Assembly: GCF_003315245.1 (NCBI RefSeq)
Contig: NZ_QNRT01000001.1
Span: 899,358-963,357, forward strand
Origin: Arenicella xantha
Lineage (GTDB): Bacteria > Pseudomonadota > Gammaproteobacteria > Arenicellales > Arenicellaceae
Direction of reading: 5' to 3'
Length of the DNA: 64,000 nt
Shown here: piece after piece, positions 18,483-28,800 of the stretch
Layout: each line of letters starts with the position of its first letter
How positions within the stretch are numbered: the first letter of the stretch is position 1
Translations under genes and position numbers: made by a program
Notes under the pieces: generated by a model
The model's input: the letters and a program-made list of their open reading frames with translations, nothing else
Database searches by the model: none
Told to the model about the DNA's origin: nothing

Positions 18483-19811
18483 TTACTGTAAAAGCAAAAA
18501 TAATGCCCCGTTGCCACGCACAATATTAAGCATCAGCACTTCCTTACCTTGAATGGCTTTGCGAAACGAATCCATATCTCTAACCGGCTTGCGATTGGCT
18601 GATACGATTATATCGTTAGTTCGAACCCCGTGCTCCCAAGCAACACTGCCTCGTTCAACATTGCGAACCAATACACCTTCGCCAACACTGGTACTGACCT
18701 GTCGAGCATCAATATTGCCCAACGTAGCACCGTCAAGTTGATGGTGCACCATCGAGCCAGTATTAGAAGGTTTAGTCGATGACTCTAAGATCGGGCTGAG
18801 CGTAACGCGCTGCCCCTGCCGTGCCACTGTTAACTCAAGCGTATCGCCAGCGAACTGCTGACCGACTAATGACCTTAAATCATTACCTCGGTAAATAGTT
18901 TGACTGCCAGCGGCCAAGATAACGTCACCCGGCGTCAAGCCTGCTTGCTCAGCACTGGAACCCGCAATGACATTGGTTATCACTGCACCGCCTAATTGTT
19001 TTATATCAAAAGCACGCGCCAGATCAGGGGTTAAGTCTTGCACCTGAACCGCCAAAAATCCACGTTGCGGTGCGCCATATTTAACTAAATGCTCACCGAT
19101 GCGCAACGCCATATTGACCGGTGTCGAAAACCCTATTCGTGAACTACTCGCGGTTTGCGCGGTCTTTGCGGTATTCAAACCGACGAGTTTGCCATCAAGA
19201 TCAACCAATATTCCACTGCCAACGGCGGCATCACTTTGAATAAATTTGCGGTGTGGTTGCAGACTGTTACGTTGCGCCAACGCGCTAATCACGCCTGTCA
19301 CCACAGTGTTCTGCTCCCCCAAAGGATCCCCAATTGATACAACAAAATCGCCAACCCGCATGAGGCTCGAGTCTCCAACCGGAATCGCAGATAGATCTTT
19401 GGCATCGATTTCAAGAATTGCCACATCGGAAGCCAAATCACTGCCCACCACGCGCCCCTCAAGCTCACGACCATCGCTCAAGGTAACAGCCGCTGTATTG
19501 GTACCACGCACACTGTGCTCATTAGTCAAAATCAGCCCATTGTCAGCATCGATCACAACTCCGAGGTGAAACGAATCGGTAGCTTGGATCCGGCGCTGGT
19601 CAAAAAATCGTCGAAAAAACGGGTCATCGAAGCGGTCGCGGCGACTCTGCACTCTAGCCGGAACCGAAATTCTAACCACGGCGGTCTGAACCCGCTCTAT
19701 CATCGGCGCAAGAGACGGTAATGGCTGCCCCTCAACCGCGAGCGGCAATGCTGCGTTAGCGGTGAGCGAAACCAGCCACCCTAAATAACATAGAGCAATT
19801 AATGATTTCAT
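18483..19811 (-). CDS. DegQ/DegP-like periplasmic protein with altered catalytic serine loop
   Basis: 442 residues: signal peptide (cut near TANA-A), trypsin-like domain, then two PDZ domains, ending NIVRGNGALFLLLQ, close to DegQ. The His (TNEHS) and Asp (LASDVAILE) of the triad are present. The serine region, normally GNSGG about 11 residues after FIQ-D-A, reads AAVGSGILVDL, so the loop is about four residues shorter and the GNSGG motif is lost. The usual LGSGVII segment before the His is also changed (HLGVVI). Flanking sequence stays in frame, so this is not a frameshift. It may be a chaperone-only or pseudoprotease paralogue; cleavage activity is doubtful. Confidence 0.85.
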   Translation of the reverse strand: MKSLIALCYLGWLVSLTANAALPLAVEGQPLPSLAPMIERVQTAVVRISVPARVQSRRDRFDDPFFRRFFDQRRIQATDSFHLGVVIDADNGLILTNEHSVRGTNTAAVTLSDGRELEGRVVGSDLASDVAILEIDAKDLSAIPVGDSSLMRVGDFVVSIGDPLGEQNTVVTGVISALAQRNSLQPHRKFIQSDAAVGSGILVDLDGKLVGLNTAKTAQTASSSRIGFSTPVNMALRIGEHLVKYGAPQRGFLAVQVQDLTPDLARAFDIKQLGGAVITNVIAGSSAEQAGLTPGDVILAAGSQTIYRGNDLRSLVGQQFAGDTLELTVARQGQRVTLSPILESSTKPSNTGSMVHHQLDGATLGNIDARQVSTSVGEGVLVRNVERGSVAWEHGVRTNDIIVSANRKPVRDMDSFRKAIQGKEVLMLNIVRGNGALFLLLQ

Positions 19812-19872
19812 ATTCTCTCTCTACAACTACGGATTACAGTGCGAGGTCTAATGCGTCACTCCTGAATCTCGG

Positions 19873-20778
19873 TTAACTCTTAGAATTTGCGATTCCGTTT
19901 GGCACATGCCCAGTTGGAACATGTTGCCGGGCCGAATCACAATGCCCTTCCTGATCGTCAAAAAAGATGTCGGCCCCAAACGTGCGAAGAAACTCGCCCT
20001 TGGGTAAGCCACCCAAAAAAACAGCCTCGTCAATTCGAATATTCCACGCCCGCAAAGTTCGAATAACACGCTCATGTGCCGGCGCAGAACGCGCCGTAAT
20101 AATTGCAGTTCGAAGCGGCGATTCGTCGACCGAAAATTCAGATTGAATGCTGTGTAGTGCTGCCAACATGTTTCGGAATGGCCCGCCTGGAAGTGGTCGT
20201 TTAGCCGATTTTACTTCATGCCGTGAGAATTCCACCAAACCTTTCTGTTTGTAAATCTGCTCTGCTTCGTCGGAGAACACCACAGCATCGCCGTCAAAGG
20301 CAATGCTTAGCTGCGCATTATGATCAGCCGATTTATTAAAATTAGACGGCAGCATGGTGGCCGCGGCGAACCCTGCCGCCAAGGTGCTTGCCACATCGCG
20401 GGGATCGCTCGATAAAAAGACATCCGCACCAAACGGCTCCACATATTTAAATGGGCTGCTGCCATTAGTAAACGCAGCGCGCGTAATAGGTAAGTTGTGC
20501 TGCTGAATCGAATTAAAGATTCGCAAACCCGTATCGGCAGAATTGCGTGACAGAAGAATCACTTCAACTCGCTCGCGAACTGGGCTGAGATCATTCAATT
20601 TGAGTAATTTTTGAACAAGTGGAAACGCAACACCAGGTTCTAGCAGGTCATTTTCCCGCTCTATTTGATATCGACAATAGGCTTGAATACCTTCTTGCTC
20701 AAAGACCTTATGCCCTTCATCAAGATCAAACAACGCGCGCGACGAAATGGCAATCACCAACTTTTGCTCATCATTCAT
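19873..20778 (-). CDS. 5'-nucleotidase (PF06189, cN-I-like)
   Basis: About 301 residues. The N-terminal LVIAISSRALFDLDEGH carries the DLD acid pair of this haloacid-dehalogenase-like family. VEVILLSRNSADTGLRIF, AFTNGSSPF, IAFDGDAVVFSDE and GADIFFDDQ are further family segments. Family members dephosphorylate nucleoside 5'-monophosphates. The start is the ATG at 20778; an in-frame GTG lies two codons upstream. It is monocistronic on the minus strand. Confidence 0.87.
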   Translation of the reverse strand: MNDEQKLVIAISSRALFDLDEGHKVFEQEGIQAYCRYQIERENDLLEPGVAFPLVQKLLKLNDLSPVRERVEVILLSRNSADTGLRIFNSIQQHNLPITRAAFTNGSSPFKYVEPFGADVFLSSDPRDVASTLAAGFAAATMLPSNFNKSADHNAQLSIAFDGDAVVFSDEAEQIYKQKGLVEFSRHEVKSAKRPLPGGPFRNMLAALHSIQSEFSVDESPLRTAIITARSAPAHERVIRTLRAWNIRIDEAVFLGGLPKGEFLRTFGADIFFDDQEGHCDSARQHVPTGHVPNGIANSKS

Positions 20779-20973
20779 CGGCACCCCACCCCATTTAATA
20801 ATGCTGTTTTTCCTACCATTGAATCAGTGTATCAATATTGTTTAGTTCGCAAGCAAAGCTAACAAACTATTTAGAGTCCCGACACATTTCACGCAGTGCA
20901 AAATAGATACTCTATTTAATTTCACCTCAGCTAAGCATGTCAATAACATATTATGTGCGGCGCCCATGGGTAG

Positions 20974-21537
20974 TTAATCATCGACGCGCGGCTCTCTAAA
21001 GGTTTGCTCAGGATTCTTACCAACCTGCGTTTTACAAAATGCGATGACTTGGCTCTGGTCAGTTTTAAAGTCAGCCAATGGCGGGCGCGGCGGCAAGATG
21101 GTAAATGTCTTATTTTGAAAACAAGGACCCGCCACCACAATCGGCACATTGGCTTTCTTAGCTAAATAGTAATAGCCACTCTTTAACGTTTCCTGATAGC
21201 CACGCGTTCCCTCTGGTGTTATCAGCAAACGTAATCCATCCGCTTGTTCGAAGCGCTCGGTCATCGAGTCAACAAAATTTGTGCGCTTACGACGATTGAT
21301 CGGCTCGACTCCCAGAAACCGACAGAGATAATTCAACGGCCAGATGAAAAATGCATCTTTGGCAAAGATCTTCACATTGAGATCCAGCGCATGGATCGCC
21401 AACCAACCATAAACGAAGTCCCAATTGCTGGTGTGCGGAACCGCCACAAAGATATACTTTTCGTCCACTGGCGGGTCGCCAATAATCCGCCAGCCAAGCA
21501 GCTTGAACAAGATATAGTGGCAAATTCTCTGTTTCAC
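20974..21537 (-). CDS. Lysophospholipid/1-acylglycerol-phosphate acyltransferase family protein
   Basis: About 187 residues from the GTG at 21537; a TTG at 21627 would add 30 basic residues. The acyltransferase boxes HTSNWD (H-x4-D) and PEGTRG are present with 60-70 residue spacing. Members of this small PlsC-like family acylate lysophospholipids or related lipids at the inner membrane. It lies downstream of dinB on the same strand, separated by about 110 bp. Confidence 0.83.
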   Translation of the reverse strand: MKQRICHYILFKLLGWRIIGDPPVDEKYIFVAVPHTSNWDFVYGWLAIHALDLNVKIFAKDAFFIWPLNYLCRFLGVEPINRRKRTNFVDSMTERFEQADGLRLLITPEGTRGYQETLKSGYYYLAKKANVPIVVAGPCFQNKTFTILPPRPPLADFKTDQSQVIAFCKTQVGKNPEQTFREPRVDD

Positions 21538-21650
21538 ATTACTCAACTTGTTTGTATTGGCGCGACGCGCAATCGCCCATAATAAAACAATTTTCCGATC
21601 TACGGCAGTCAAGTTGCGACACAACAAGATTTACTTGCTGAATCATCTAA

Positions 21651-22748
21651 TTAAAACAAGCCGAGCTGGGAACTTTCACGCACCTCGACAATCGCCAGCG
21701 AGCCTTGCTCTGGGTCATGTTTCACCAAATTGGACAGCGTGATACCAATTAATCGAATCGGACGATGCCCAGCCTCAGTTCGGCGTAATAGCTCAGGCAA
21801 GGTCCCAGTAATATCTGACACACTAACAAATACGCTCGCCGTAGTTTTGCTGCGTGTATTGAGCTGAAAATCCGAGTAACGCAGCTTTAACGTCAAGGTC
21901 CGTGCGGCCAGTTGCTTAGCCTCAAGTGTCGACTCCAAGCTAGCCGCGATAGTTTGCAAGGTCTGCCAGATAAACTGTTTATCAACCACGTCGCCACTAA
22001 ACGTGGTTTCCTGACCGATCGACTTACGCGTTCGATGCGCTCTAACCGGTCGCTCATCAATACCTCGAGCTACGCGATAATAATACGCTCCAGCTTGACC
22101 AAACTCAGTCTGCAATTCCACCTCGGTACGTGAGCGCAAATCGGCGCCAGTAAAAATACCTAAGCGCTGCATTTTTTGTTCGGTAACCTTACCCACTCCA
22201 AAAAATTTTCGAATCGGCAATTGCTGTATAAACGCGTCAGCGTGCTCTGGTCGAATAACATAGAGGCCATCAGGCTTATCCATATCAGAAGCAATCTTGG
22301 CTAAAAACTTGTTGTATGAAATACCGGCCGACGCGGTCAAATCAACAGTCGACTTAATGTCCTGCTTGATTCTTTGCGCCACTGCGGTAGCCGACCCTAA
22401 GGCCGCCGCTCGCTCCGTTACATCTAAATAGGCTTCATCTAGTGATAACGGTTCAATCATGCTGGTGTACTGCTTGAACACCTCATGAATACCAGCAGAC
22501 GCCTGACGATACGCATCGAACCTAGGCGGCACAAAGATCGCGTCTTTACACAACTTTACCGCACGCGACGACGGCATCGCCGAATGCACGCCAAACTGTC
22601 TGGCCTCATAGCTGCACGCCGCAACAACGCCACGACTCTCCGGCTTACCGCCCACAATGACTGGCTTGCCGCGCAATTCTGGAAAGTCCCGTTGCTCCAC
22701 CGATGCAAAGAAAGCATCCATGTCGATGTGTACAATTTTGCGAGTCAC
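21651..22748 (-). CDS. dinB: DNA polymerase IV (Y-family)
   Basis: 365 residues. HIDMDAFFASVEQRD at the N-terminus and SLDEAYLDVT near residue 105 hold the catalytic carboxylates. The HhH region (RKFFGVGKVTEQKMQRLGI) and the little-finger domain follow, and the C-terminus ends near a beta-clamp-like ESSQLGLF. It carries out translesion synthesis. ung lies 13 bp upstream on the same strand, a DNA-repair operon. Confidence 0.96.
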   Translation of the reverse strand: MTRKIVHIDMDAFFASVEQRDFPELRGKPVIVGGKPESRGVVAACSYEARQFGVHSAMPSSRAVKLCKDAIFVPPRFDAYRQASAGIHEVFKQYTSMIEPLSLDEAYLDVTERAAALGSATAVAQRIKQDIKSTVDLTASAGISYNKFLAKIASDMDKPDGLYVIRPEHADAFIQQLPIRKFFGVGKVTEQKMQRLGIFTGADLRSRTEVELQTEFGQAGAYYYRVARGIDERPVRAHRTRKSIGQETTFSGDVVDKQFIWQTLQTIAASLESTLEAKQLAARTLTLKLRYSDFQLNTRSKTTASVFVSVSDITGTLPELLRRTEAGHRPIRLIGITLSNLVKHDPEQGSLAIVEVRESSQLGLF

Positions 22749-22761
22749 CGGCTAGCCTAGC

Positions 22762-23448
22762 TCATTGAATCTGCCAATTGATGGCAGCCTTACCATGCTG
22801 GACTAAATAATTGTTAGCCTGCGAAAAATGCCGACACCCTATAAAACCTCGATGTGCAGATAACGGTGAAGGATGCGGAGCGGTTAGCACTAAATGACGC
22901 TGCCGGTCGATGACTTGCCCCTTTTTCTGCGCATACGCACCCCACAACAAAAACACCACATGTTCGCACCGCTGGTTAACTACATTAATCACGCGATCGG
23001 TAAATTGCTCCCAACCCTTGCCCTGATGGCTTGCAGCACGCCCCTGCTCAACGGTCAGCACCGAGTTTAACAACAGCACGCCTTGTTTAGCCCATTCAGT
23101 TAGATTGCCGTGTGATGGATAGTCACACGCCATATCAGTCGTCAGCTCCTTATACATATTCCGTAGTGATGGCGGAATCGCTACGCCTGGCGGCACACTG
23201 AAACTTAAGCCATGAGCTTGACCGGGCCCGTGATACGGATCTTGTCCAAGGATGACCACCCGGACATCGTCCAGCGGCGTCGCATTAAATGCAGAAAAAA
23301 TATCAGCACCACTCGGGTAGATCACTTTACCACTGGCTTTAGCCTCTCGAAGAAATGCTGAAAGCAGCTCCATATAGGGCTGCTCAAACTCACCCTTCAA
23401 CGCTCTAAGCCACTGATCTTCAAGCTTAATTTCTCTATCAATCATCAT
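22762..23448 (-). CDS. ung: Uracil-DNA glycosylase, family 1
   Basis: 228 residues. The water-activating [18 protein letters not shown] motif is near residues 65-80, [10 protein letters not shown] follows, and the C-terminal [11 protein letters not shown] loop is intact. It removes uracil from DNA and starts base excision repair. It is the first gene of an ung-dinB unit on the minus strand. Confidence 0.97.
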   Translation of the reverse strand: MMIDREIKLEDQWLRALKGEFEQPYMELLSAFLREAKASGKVIYPSGADIFSAFNATPLDDVRVVILGQDPYHGPGQAHGLSFSVPPGVAIPPSLRNMYKELTTDMACDYPSHGNLTEWAKQGVLLLNSVLTVEQGRAASHQGKGWEQFTDRVINVVNQRCEHVVFLLWGAYAQKKGQVIDRQRHLVLTAPHPSPLSAHRGFIGCRHFSQANNYLVQHGKAAINWQIQ

Positions 23449-23769
23449 AAAAAGCGAATTAATGACACCGTATTTATTAACATTAGGTAAGAACTCGAAG
23501 GAAATATCCAGTAGCTAACAATCGTCACTAATAATAAATAATCCATCGCTCTCGCAGAAATCCTAGTTTACAGCAGTTTTTTACTCAAACTACGCGCCAT
23601 TGCCTGTCTAACAATTCGTTCATAAATCAAGAATATGAATTAACGAAACTTAAGTCTCATTGAGCCGCAAATGTACCCATCCTAAAATTGCATCGATTGC
23701 CAGCCTACCCTATTAATCGCTGCAATCATAAAAACTACCCACTACCACAAATAATCAGGAGTAATTCCT
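23449..23769. other. Intergenic region, nothing recognised
   Basis: About 320 bases between ung (minus) and a small exported protein (plus). I see no gene, repeat or clear promoter consensus. An AGGAG ribosome site at the right edge serves the next gene. Confidence 0.5.
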
Positions 23770-24066
23770 ATGTCAAATAAAAACCCAGTTCTGCCCAACT
23801 TCCTCAAGGTATTGACCGTTGCGACCTTCGCCTTGATCGGCTTGGCAAGCTACGCTGGTCAGCATGAATCTGAACAAAAGCCCAAACAAGAGCGAATTGT
23901 TGAATTAAAAGAGATGACCAATACCGACCATAAATTAGCTCCAGTAGAGAGTCGTAAATTAACTGATGCCGACGCGGCTAAGGCCGAAGATGCACTCGCT
24001 GAGGACATCAACGCAGCCACCAAGAAGCTCAATGAAGAACCGCAAACTTGGAATACTGATGATTAA
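23770..24066 (+). CDS. Small exported charged protein, unknown function
   Basis: 98 residues. A basic start and a hydrophobic stretch ending in LASYAGQ form a likely signal peptide. The mature part is hydrophilic, rich in Lys, Glu, Asp and Ala, probably helical or disordered, with no Cys. An AGGAG ribosome site and a strong terminator downstream show that it is a real single-gene unit. No family recognised. Confidence 0.7.
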   Translation: MSNKNPVLPNFLKVLTVATFALIGLASYAGQHESEQKPKQERIVELKEMTNTDHKLAPVESRKLTDADAAKAEDALAEDINAATKKLNEEPQTWNTDD

Positions 24067-24125
24067 GCTGTGACGCAAATTTTAAAACGCTATTGAAAAT
24101 TGAAATGCGATTTAGTATCACTCGA

Positions 24126-24148
24126 AGCCCGGCATCGCCGGGCTTTTT
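24126..24148 (+). terminator. Rho-independent terminator
   Basis: AGCCCGGC (24126-24133), loop ATC, GCCGGGCT (24137-24144), then a T-run to 24148. It ends the small exported protein transcript. Confidence 0.92.
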
Positions 24149-24240
24149 AACGCCCAGCTAATGAAGCGCAATACACACCTTAGGCTATACTGAGGCGTAA
24201 CGAATCTCACTCAACAACCCAAAATTAGGAAATAACTATC

Positions 24241-24717
24241 ATGATCAAAATTGGCGACTCTATTCCTGCAGCAAGCATTACCACAATCGACAAAGATGGT
24301 CAGGCAAGCACTAGCGCTGAACTGTTTTTTGCCAATAAAAAAGTCGTGCTGTTTGCACTTCCTGGTGCGTTTACACCAACTTGCTCTGAGGCACACCTGC
24401 CTGGATTTGTAGTTAAATATGATGACTTCATTGCAAAAGGCATTGACGTGGTAGCCTGCTTATCGGTAAACGACGCGTTTGTCATGAAGGCTTGGCAAGC
24501 AAGTCAGAATGCCGAGAACCTCACTATGATTGCCGATGGTGGAGCAGCCCTGACTGAAGCTTTAGGGCTCACTCTGAATACCGGCGATTTCGGTGGCGTA
24601 CGTTCGCAACGCTACTCCATGATGGTAGACAATGGCGTAGTCACTCAGCTTAATGTAGAACCTGCAAATGGCTTTGAGGTCAGCGACGCAGAGACAATCT
24701 TAGGACAACTGACATAA
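24241..24717 (+). CDS. Peroxiredoxin, Prx5 type
   Basis: 158 residues. The peroxidatic Cys is C48 in ALPGAFTPTCSEAHLPGF, typical of Prx5/AhpE-like thioredoxin-fold peroxidases. The protein lacks the C-terminal glutaredoxin domain of fused forms, so a separate reductant is needed. It reduces H2O2 and alkyl hydroperoxides in the cytoplasm. It has an AGGA ribosome site and its own terminator, and is therefore monocistronic. Confidence 0.94.
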   Translation: MIKIGDSIPAASITTIDKDGQASTSAELFFANKKVVLFALPGAFTPTCSEAHLPGFVVKYDDFIAKGIDVVACLSVNDAFVMKAWQASQNAENLTMIADGGAALTEALGLTLNTGDFGGVRSQRYSMMVDNGVVTQLNVEPANGFEVSDAETILGQLT

Positions 24718-24735
24718 CACTGTAGTTGAACTGAT

Positions 24736-24765
24736 GATCGACCAGCTAATCGCTGCTGGTCGATC
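24736..24765. terminator. Hairpin between convergent genes
   Basis: GATCGACCAGC (24736-24746) pairs perfectly with GCTGGTCGATC (24755-24765) across an 8-base loop. It lies between the peroxiredoxin and the convergent aldo/keto reductase. The T-run is weak. Confidence 0.65.
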
Positions 24766-24788
24766 TCACTTTACTTTGTTTGAGCCAA

Positions 24789-25841
24789 CTAAAACGGTTG
24801 AGGGAAACGTTTTATGACGCCGTCAATATCCGCCAAAACCTCGGCCGAGAGCGCGACTGAGTAAGCATCTAAGTCCTCGGCCAACTGCTCCATTGAGGTT
24901 GCGCCAATAATGGTTGAGGTTACACCAGCTAATTGATAAACCCACGCTAAAGACAATTGCACTAAACTCAGATCATGCTGGTCTGCAACTTCTTTATACG
25001 CCGCAATCGCTTCGTGCGAATGAGCAGTGTCGCGGAAAATGCCATTACGCTGCTGCATCGTCCAACGACATCCAGCCGGTTTCGCGCCATTTGCATATTT
25101 ACCTGACAACGCACCACCAGCCAACGGCGACCACGGCAGATAGGCCACATCGTTAAACACACAGTTTTCAATTAAATACGGCCAATCCTTAAGATGCAAT
25201 AAGCTAAATTCATTTTGAATTGACACCATTTTGGGTAAGTCATGCAACTCGGCTAGCCGCAAATACTCACTGATGCCCCATGGTGTATCGTCGGACAAAC
25301 CTATATGGCGGATCTTACCAGCCTGCATCATTTCATCGAGTGCCTGCAATATTTCCAATAACCCGGCACGCTCTTGCTCAATATCGGTGTCAGTTGGGTC
25401 AACCTGACCTGGCCAATGCTTAGAAAAGTGTGGCGACATACGGTTCGGCCAGTGCAACTGATACAGATCAATATAGTCGGTTTGCAGACGCCGTAGCGAC
25501 CCGTCTACAGCCTGCCTAATCGCATCGCCGTCAATCTTACCGCCATCGCGAATCCACGGAATTCCAACACCAGCAATTTTTGTCGCCAGCACGAATTCAT
25601 CACGGCGACTCTTGTTTGTCGCTATCCAGTTGCCAATATAGGTTTCCGTCAACCCTGAGGTTTCCTTGCTAGGCGGCACCGCGTACATCTCTGCGGTATC
25701 AATGAAATTTATACCGCGCTCTAAAGCATAATCGATCTGCGCAAACGCTTCATCTTGTGTATTTTGGTTACCCCAGGTCATCGACCCAAGGCATACTTCA
25801 CTGACCTGTAAATCGCTGCTTCCGAGTTTTACGGTTTTCAT
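24789..25841 (-). CDS. Aldo/keto reductase (Tas-like)
   Basis: About 350 residues from the ATG at 25841 (MKTVKLGSSDLQVSEVCLG); a longer frame upstream overlaps the helicase gene and is unlikely. The catalytic Asp (FIDTAEMYA), Tyr in the same segment, Lys (LATKI) and His (YQLHWPNR) of the AKR tetrad are present. It is an NADPH-dependent carbonyl reductase of the Tas/YajO branch. It starts about 50 bp after the AddA-like helicase and may be its co-transcribed neighbour. Confidence 0.92.
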   Translation of the reverse strand: MKTVKLGSSDLQVSEVCLGSMTWGNQNTQDEAFAQIDYALERGINFIDTAEMYAVPPSKETSGLTETYIGNWIATNKSRRDEFVLATKIAGVGIPWIRDGGKIDGDAIRQAVDGSLRRLQTDYIDLYQLHWPNRMSPHFSKHWPGQVDPTDTDIEQERAGLLEILQALDEMMQAGKIRHIGLSDDTPWGISEYLRLAELHDLPKMVSIQNEFSLLHLKDWPYLIENCVFNDVAYLPWSPLAGGALSGKYANGAKPAGCRWTMQQRNGIFRDTAHSHEAIAAYKEVADQHDLSLVQLSLAWVYQLAGVTSTIIGATSMEQLAEDLDAYSVALSAEVLADIDGVIKRFPQPF

Positions 25842-25891
25842 TCGTTGCTGTTCTCTATGGTTAGTTGTAGTAGCGGCAAATCGGTATGTGA

Positions 25892-28800
25892 TTAGCCTGA
25901 AAAATCCCAAACACGCATTTGCTGTAAGAGCGGAAAGTATACTGCCAGCTTGATTGGCCTAGTGTCAATTTGACGCATCAGCGCACCATACTTTTCAAGC
26001 TGCGGCCGATGTCGCTGTGCAACCTGTTCATCAACAAAGCTGGCGAGATCAGAACGATTAGTGTCGGTACTTTTGTAATCAACAATCCAGCGTACGCCAT
26101 GTTGATCAACAAAGGTACGATCTAGTCGATAAGTATTAACCATGCCATCTTCATACGCCGCAATAGCGTATTCGTTGTTTGCGATGGCATAGTCATCAAA
26201 CAAAAAGTGCGCATCCGAGTCTTGTTGAATCGCCTTAACTCCGTTTTCCAGACGCCGTAACGCCATACTGAGTCGGTCCTCTGGCACACGCAGCGACAGT
26301 AATTCTGCTCGCCAACGCCTACGGAGTAATTCATCTACCTCGGCAGTCAATACCGAGTGTCGATTAAACTGCAACCAATCATGCAACACAATACCAACCC
26401 CTGTTGCAACCTGAGTCGCCCACTCATACTCGACTTGCTCGTCCGGCGCTGAAGGCTGAGCATGCAAACGCGTAGCCACCTGCCAATCAACCGAAGAGGC
26501 AAGATTTGGTGAATAATCAGATGGCAAACGATACAGTGTTTGATCCATGTCAGTGTCCGTCACCTGAGGCGACGGCGTACCAGATTCAGATAACTGAAAA
26601 TGTGGCTCAAGCGCGCCCCAAACCGTACTTAATAAGCTATTTTTAGCAGGCGCACGCACATCGTTAGTCTTTGGATCTAATTTAACTTTAGCCGATAGAA
26701 TGAGCTTGCTCTCAGCCCGTGTACAAGCCACGTACATTAAGCGAATTGCTTCATTTGAATCTCGTTTAGATTCAAGTTTACGCAAATAATCATAATGACT
26801 TCCAGAGTCTTGTTGAGCACTAAAGGGGGCCAACAATAAGCGCGAGTCGCCGTCATCATCTTGGTGCTCCGCCCACATCAACACGTCTTTGTCACTGCTA
26901 CGTGCACTCCGACTTAAACATGGCAAAATGACCGTGTGATACTGCAAGCCTTTAGACTTATGCATGGTCGATACCACAACACGAGCCTTGCTTTCGCCGC
27001 GCGCGACCTGAGGACGAGCATAAAGTTTGGCCATTGCCTCTTCTAACTCTCGCATCGACGGCAAATCGCCGCCACGTTGCAACGAATCAATCAGCTCAAA
27101 TACCGTATCAATATCTTCACTGGTCGCCTCAAACCCTGTGGCTTCACCACCCAGCTGATGCCAAGCCCAACGAGTTAAGCCAGCCAAAGAAACCTGTTGA
27201 CGTTGCGCCATTACTTCGAGCATTACCGACTTAAATCGGGTCAAACGCGATCGAGACTCAGCGTTCAGCAACGCGAAATCAAGATTTAACAGCTGCTCCC
27301 AAACGGTTGGTTCCGGACGGTCACTAAGGTGTTTCAATTCGACCAGACTCAAACCACACCAAGGCCCACGTAATAGCGACAACCAACTAACACGATCATC
27401 GTCACGACAAATTGCTTTACACAAAGACATTACATCGATTACCGCGGGCAACGCATGCAGTGGCTGAATATCGACGCCGAGATAATGAATGTCGGCCTGT
27501 TGCAAGGCCGGCAACAAGGTATTCAACTGAGTTCGGGTACGAACCAAAATCGCCACTTGCGCCTTGTCGTCGGGCAACGCGTTAATCGCCGCTTGAACTT
27601 GCTCAACAATCAGCGTCGCCTCATGTGCATCATCAAGCGTCAGCAAATAGTCAACTTGAGGGCCGCTTTGCTGACGATCGCAACTCGCCGCTGAATAGGT
27701 GATCGCACCAGTAAGCACATTATTCCGATTCGGAAAGCTATGCTGAAACGTATGATTAAACCAACTAACAAGATCCGACGAAGAACGGAAATTCTCACTT
27801 AACGTAAGCGCTTCAATTGCAATATTAGGAAACAGCCGGGTTTGGTCGTTATCAGCCACCTGTAAAAACAGGCTCACGTCTGCCTCTCGAAAACGATAGA
27901 TTGATTGCATTGGGTCGCCAACTAAAAACAAGGTCTTAGGCGGACTTTCATCAATCTCCCAACCTGCGGTTAAGCGCTTTAATAATTCTATTTGTCCATG
28001 TGACGTGTCTTGAAATTCATCGACTAGAATGTGCTGCAAGTGTGTGTCTAACCGCAAGCCCAAATCCGTGGGGTTTTCCAATTCTCGCAACGCCAAATTG
28101 GCGCGCTGCGTGACCTCGCTGTGGTCACATTCCCCGCTAGCTCGAAATCGCAACTGTAGAAATCCGGCCAACGCTTTCAGCACCAATTCAAGTGATTGCA
28201 ACTGCTGCCAATCAGTTAACGATAATTCTGAATCGGGCAGCGTCTGCACATCCAGCAGAGCTAAGGCGAGCGCGGGGTCATCACTAACATTCTTTAAAAC
28301 CGCTAACATTTGCTCTCGTTGGTCTGACTTAGCTTCAAACCCGAGTGTGATATTGACCGTTTTACGAAAGTTTTCACCGGTCAATAATAAATGGCAAACT
28401 GCCTTCCAATGACTAATCGTCAAGTCATCAGCAGATGTTAAATCAAGCAGGCTATCCAGTGGTGATCCTGGGCCATACTTTTCAATGCGCTTAGCCGCGG
28501 CTTCCGCGCCTAGTCGAACTAAGTCCGCAAGCACACCATAAGGCAGCGCTTCACGCACGCGGTCAATCGTGCCGCATTCTACTTGATACCATGCGGACTC
28601 TACCTCTGAACGCATCGCCAGCAGATCTCCTTGCACTAAATGACGCAACCATTGGTCTCGCTTTGCCAGCATGGAGGTGAACAGGCGACGCGCTTTATCG
28701 TAATTAAAATCGAGTTCCAAAAGAACCGCTTGCAAGGCCGACGCAACACTCGATTCTGGCTCCAACAGCTCCGCAAATAGCTGTTCAATGGCTGCCGCAT

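Noticed and set aside
19190..19260. Frameshift explaining the lost GNSGG motif in the DegQ-like gene
   Set aside because: Sequence on both sides aligns to DegQ in the same frame, so the difference is an in-frame shortening.
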